Shown: piece after piece, positions 3,994-5,587 of the stretch
Position numbering within the stretch: the stretch's first letter is position 1
Layout of the letters: every line of letters begins with the position of its first letter
Assembly (NCBI GenBank): GCA_002478115.1
Contig: DLMH01000166.1
Span: forward strand, 1 to 5,587
Source of the DNA: Candidatus Acidiferrum typicum
GTDB taxonomy: Bacteria; Acidobacteriota; Terriglobia; Acidiferrales; UBA7541
Direction of reading: 5' to 3'
Length of the DNA stretch: 5,587 bases
The notes under the pieces: model-generated
The model's database searches: none
What the model was told of the DNA's origin: nothing
The model's input: only the letters and a program-made list of their open reading frames with translations
Program-made: the position numbers and the translations under genes

Positions 3994-5568
3994 ATGCGGA
4001 TTTTGCTTTACAACCCCGATAACGGGGTCACACGCAACTTCATGCCACATCTCTGGATGTTTCTCCTCCAGGCGCTCACGCCCCCGGGCCACGAAGTAGT
4101 CTTGATTGACGGCAACGCGCAACCCATGGATGAAGCCGGCATCGCGCAATTCGTCCAGGAACAAAATATCGGACTCGTTGGCATCGGCGCGATGACTCGC
4201 ATGATCGCCAAGGCCTACCGCATGGCCGATGCCATCCGCGCCGTTGGCGTGCCCGTCGTGATGGGCGGTCCTCATGTCACGGAAGAGGCTGACGAAGCCC
4301 TCGGCCGCAACGGCGGCCCGCGCCATGCCGATGCCGTGGCTCTCGGTGAAGCCGATGAGACCTGGCCAAAGATCGTCGAGGATGCCGTACGCGGCACGCT
4401 CAAGGATATCTACTCCCCTGTGGATGACTTCGGCCAGGAACGCAAACCCACCCTCCAGCAATATCCGTCCATCCCCTGGGACAAAATGGATCTCGCCCAA
4501 TTCAACTTAGTTCCGAAGATGGCCAAGCGCTCCCTCCAGCGCATCGGTGAGGGCTGGGGCACATTTCGCATCATTCCTATCGAGTCGGGGCGCGGCTGCC
4601 CATATGGCTGCGAGTTCTGCACGGTAACCGGTTTCTTTGGCGATGCCATCCGCTTTCGCACCAACGAAAGCGTGGTGAATGAACTGCTCCTCCTGAAAGC
4701 TCGCGCCAGAAGCGAACGCGGCCAGATGGCCGTCTTCTTCATCGACGATAATTTCGCCATCAACATCAAACGCACCAAATCGCTCCTGCGCGATATCATC
4801 GCCGCAGGCGCCCAGGTCCACTGGGTCGCCCAGATCAGCGTCAATCTTCTGCGGGACGCCGAACTTGTGGACCTCATCGCCGCCTCAGGGGGCAAATGGA
4901 TATTCATCGGCATGGAGTCCATTGATCCCGCCAACCTGGCCGGCGTCAACAAAGGCTTCAACAAGCCGGGCGAATACGCCGCCGTGCTCGAAAGGCTTGC
5001 CCGGCGCAACGTCTATGCCATCACCTCCTTCATTTTCGGCATGGACAACGACACGCCCGGAGTCGCGGACCGCACGCTGAACGAGATTCGCACTTGGCCG
5101 CCAGGTCTCCCCATCTTTGGCTTGCTCACGCCCTTGCCCGCCACCCCTCTCTACAAAAAGCTGCTCGCCGCCGGGCGATTGACGCGCCCCAAGCACTGGC
5201 AGGAGTTCATACCGTTTGCCATGGCCCACACGCCCCTGAAAATGACCATCGCGGAAGCGCACGCGGAAGTGAAGCATGGCTGGGACCGTTCCTACAGCCC
5301 GGAAGCCATGGCCCACGCCGTCGGTTCGCTCAAGGACCAGCCACTGGGCTATCGCATCAACATCTTCATCGCTCGCATGTGTTTCCGGGGAATCTACTTC
5401 CGGCAGATTGGTCCTTCCGCATGGCTGAAACTCATCTATCAAAATCGCCGCACGATTTTCGGCCTGGTCCGCGAAGGCTTCTCCACGTGGCTCAGCCGCC
5501 CCGCTCCAGACGGCCGCTCAGCCCTGGCGATAAGCCCAAAGCCAACTCCAGGCGTCCCACCCTCCTAG
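3994..5568 (+). CDS. B12-binding-domain radical SAM protein
   Basis: A 524-residue cytosolic iron-sulfur enzyme. The N-terminal domain (about 1-140) starts with the strand MRILLYNPDNG and has VVLIDGN (35-41), VGIGAMT (62-68), VVMGGPHVT (88-96) and LGEADETW (117-124), the layout of cobalamin-binding domains in class B radical SAM enzymes; the DxHxxG motif of classical B12 proteins is absent, as is common there. The radical SAM core (about 192-400) has IESGRGCPYGCEFC, with C202, C206 and C209 forming CxxxCxxC to ligate [4Fe-4S] and bind S-adenosylmethionine, then VFFIDDNF (247-254), WIFIGMES (302-309) and LTPLPATPLY (378-387). The C-terminal region (about 400-524) is basic and partly hydrophobic, ending in a Pro-rich tail. 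Relatives include methylases and hopanoid or tetrapyrrole-modifying enzymes, but no neighbour indicates a substrate. The ATG at 3994 is preferred to TTG at 3955. The stop falls inside the right terminal repeat. Confidence 0.92.
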   Translation: MRILLYNPDNGVTRNFMPHLWMFLLQALTPPGHEVVLIDGNAQPMDEAGIAQFVQEQNIGLVGIGAMTRMIAKAYRMADAIRAVGVPVVMGGPHVTEEADEALGRNGGPRHADAVALGEADETWPKIVEDAVRGTLKDIYSPVDDFGQERKPTLQQYPSIPWDKMDLAQFNLVPKMAKRSLQRIGEGWGTFRIIPIESGRGCPYGCEFCTVTGFFGDAIRFRTNESVVNELLLLKARARSERGQMAVFFIDDNFAINIKRTKSLLRDIIAAGAQVHWVAQISVNLLRDAELVDLIAASGGKWIFIGMESIDPANLAGVNKGFNKPGEYAAVLERLARRNVYAITSFIFGMDNDTPGVADRTLNEIRTWPPGLPIFGLLTPLPATPLYKKLLAAGRLTRPKHWQEFIPFAMAHTPLKMTIAEAHAEVKHGWDRSYSPEAMAHAVGSLKDQPLGYRINIFIARMCFRGIYFRQIGPSAWLKLIYQNRRTIFGLVREGFSTWLSRPAPDGRSALAISPKPTPGVPPS

Positions 5569-5587
5569 CCCGAATTTCTCATACTAA
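5561..5587 (-). repeat. Right copy of 27-bp terminal inverted repeat
   Basis: Inverted partner of 1-27 with two mismatches. It begins five bases before the TAG of the radical SAM gene and runs to the last base of the window, so its outer boundary is unknown. The stop codon and the last one to two sense codons are therefore part of the repeat. Confidence 0.85.

Noticed and set aside
3880..5009. Minus-strand frames opposite the radical SAM gene (e.g. 3880-4500, 4410-5009)
   Set aside because: They lie opposite a gene with intact catalytic motifs, have no family features of their own and are expected in GC-rich DNA.
1..5587. Novel defence, phage or transposon system
   Set aside because: No nuclease, helicase, integrase, reverse transcriptase, toxin-antitoxin pair or CRISPR array is present; the genes are unrelated single units.

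Overview
This GC-rich window looks like environmental or soil Acidobacteriota (Terriglobia-like). The inference rests on gene content and on intergenic DNA crowded with palindromic repeats of a kind I remember from that phylum, such as paired AGGGCTGAAGCCCT / GGGCTAAAGCCC hairpins and a GGGTGCCCCA-plus-hairpin element. No taxonomic marker gene is present, so the assignment is tentative.

Layout, left to right. Positions 1-155 hold a terminal copy of a 27-bp repeat and a double-hairpin element. On the minus strand follow ornithine aminotransferase (rocD, 156-1367), a 617-bp gene-free stretch rich in inverted repeats (1368-1984), and an exported SagB-like nitroreductase (1985-2620). Divergent from the nitroreductase is a 47-codon two-helix membrane peptide (2805-2948). 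It has no Shine-Dalgarno, but a TAGAAT box sits at leaderless spacing. A convergent spacer with three hairpins (2949-3175) separates it from a small exported protein of uncertain DUF4410-like family on the minus strand (3176-3643). A 350-bp divergent regulatory region (3644-3993) then leads into a 524-residue B12-binding-domain radical SAM enzyme on the plus strand (3994-5568), whose stop codon lies inside the right terminal copy of the 27-bp repeat.

The genes do not form an evident pathway. They are single-gene units with their own ribosome binding sites and long spacers: a cytosolic amino-acid catabolic enzyme, an exported flavoprotein, a membrane micropeptide, an exported hypothetical protein and an orphan cobalamin-type radical SAM enzyme. 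No transposase, integrase, phage, toxin or CRISPR gene is visible.

The most striking structural fact is that the two ends are inverted copies of one 27-bp sequence (25/27 matches). With no mobility gene inside, the simplest reading is a contig broken at two copies of a dispersed repeat, but a non-autonomous inverted-repeat-bounded unit cannot be excluded from this sequence alone. I see no convincing multi-gene novel system; the leads worth following are the micropeptide, the orphan radical SAM enzyme and the repeat families.
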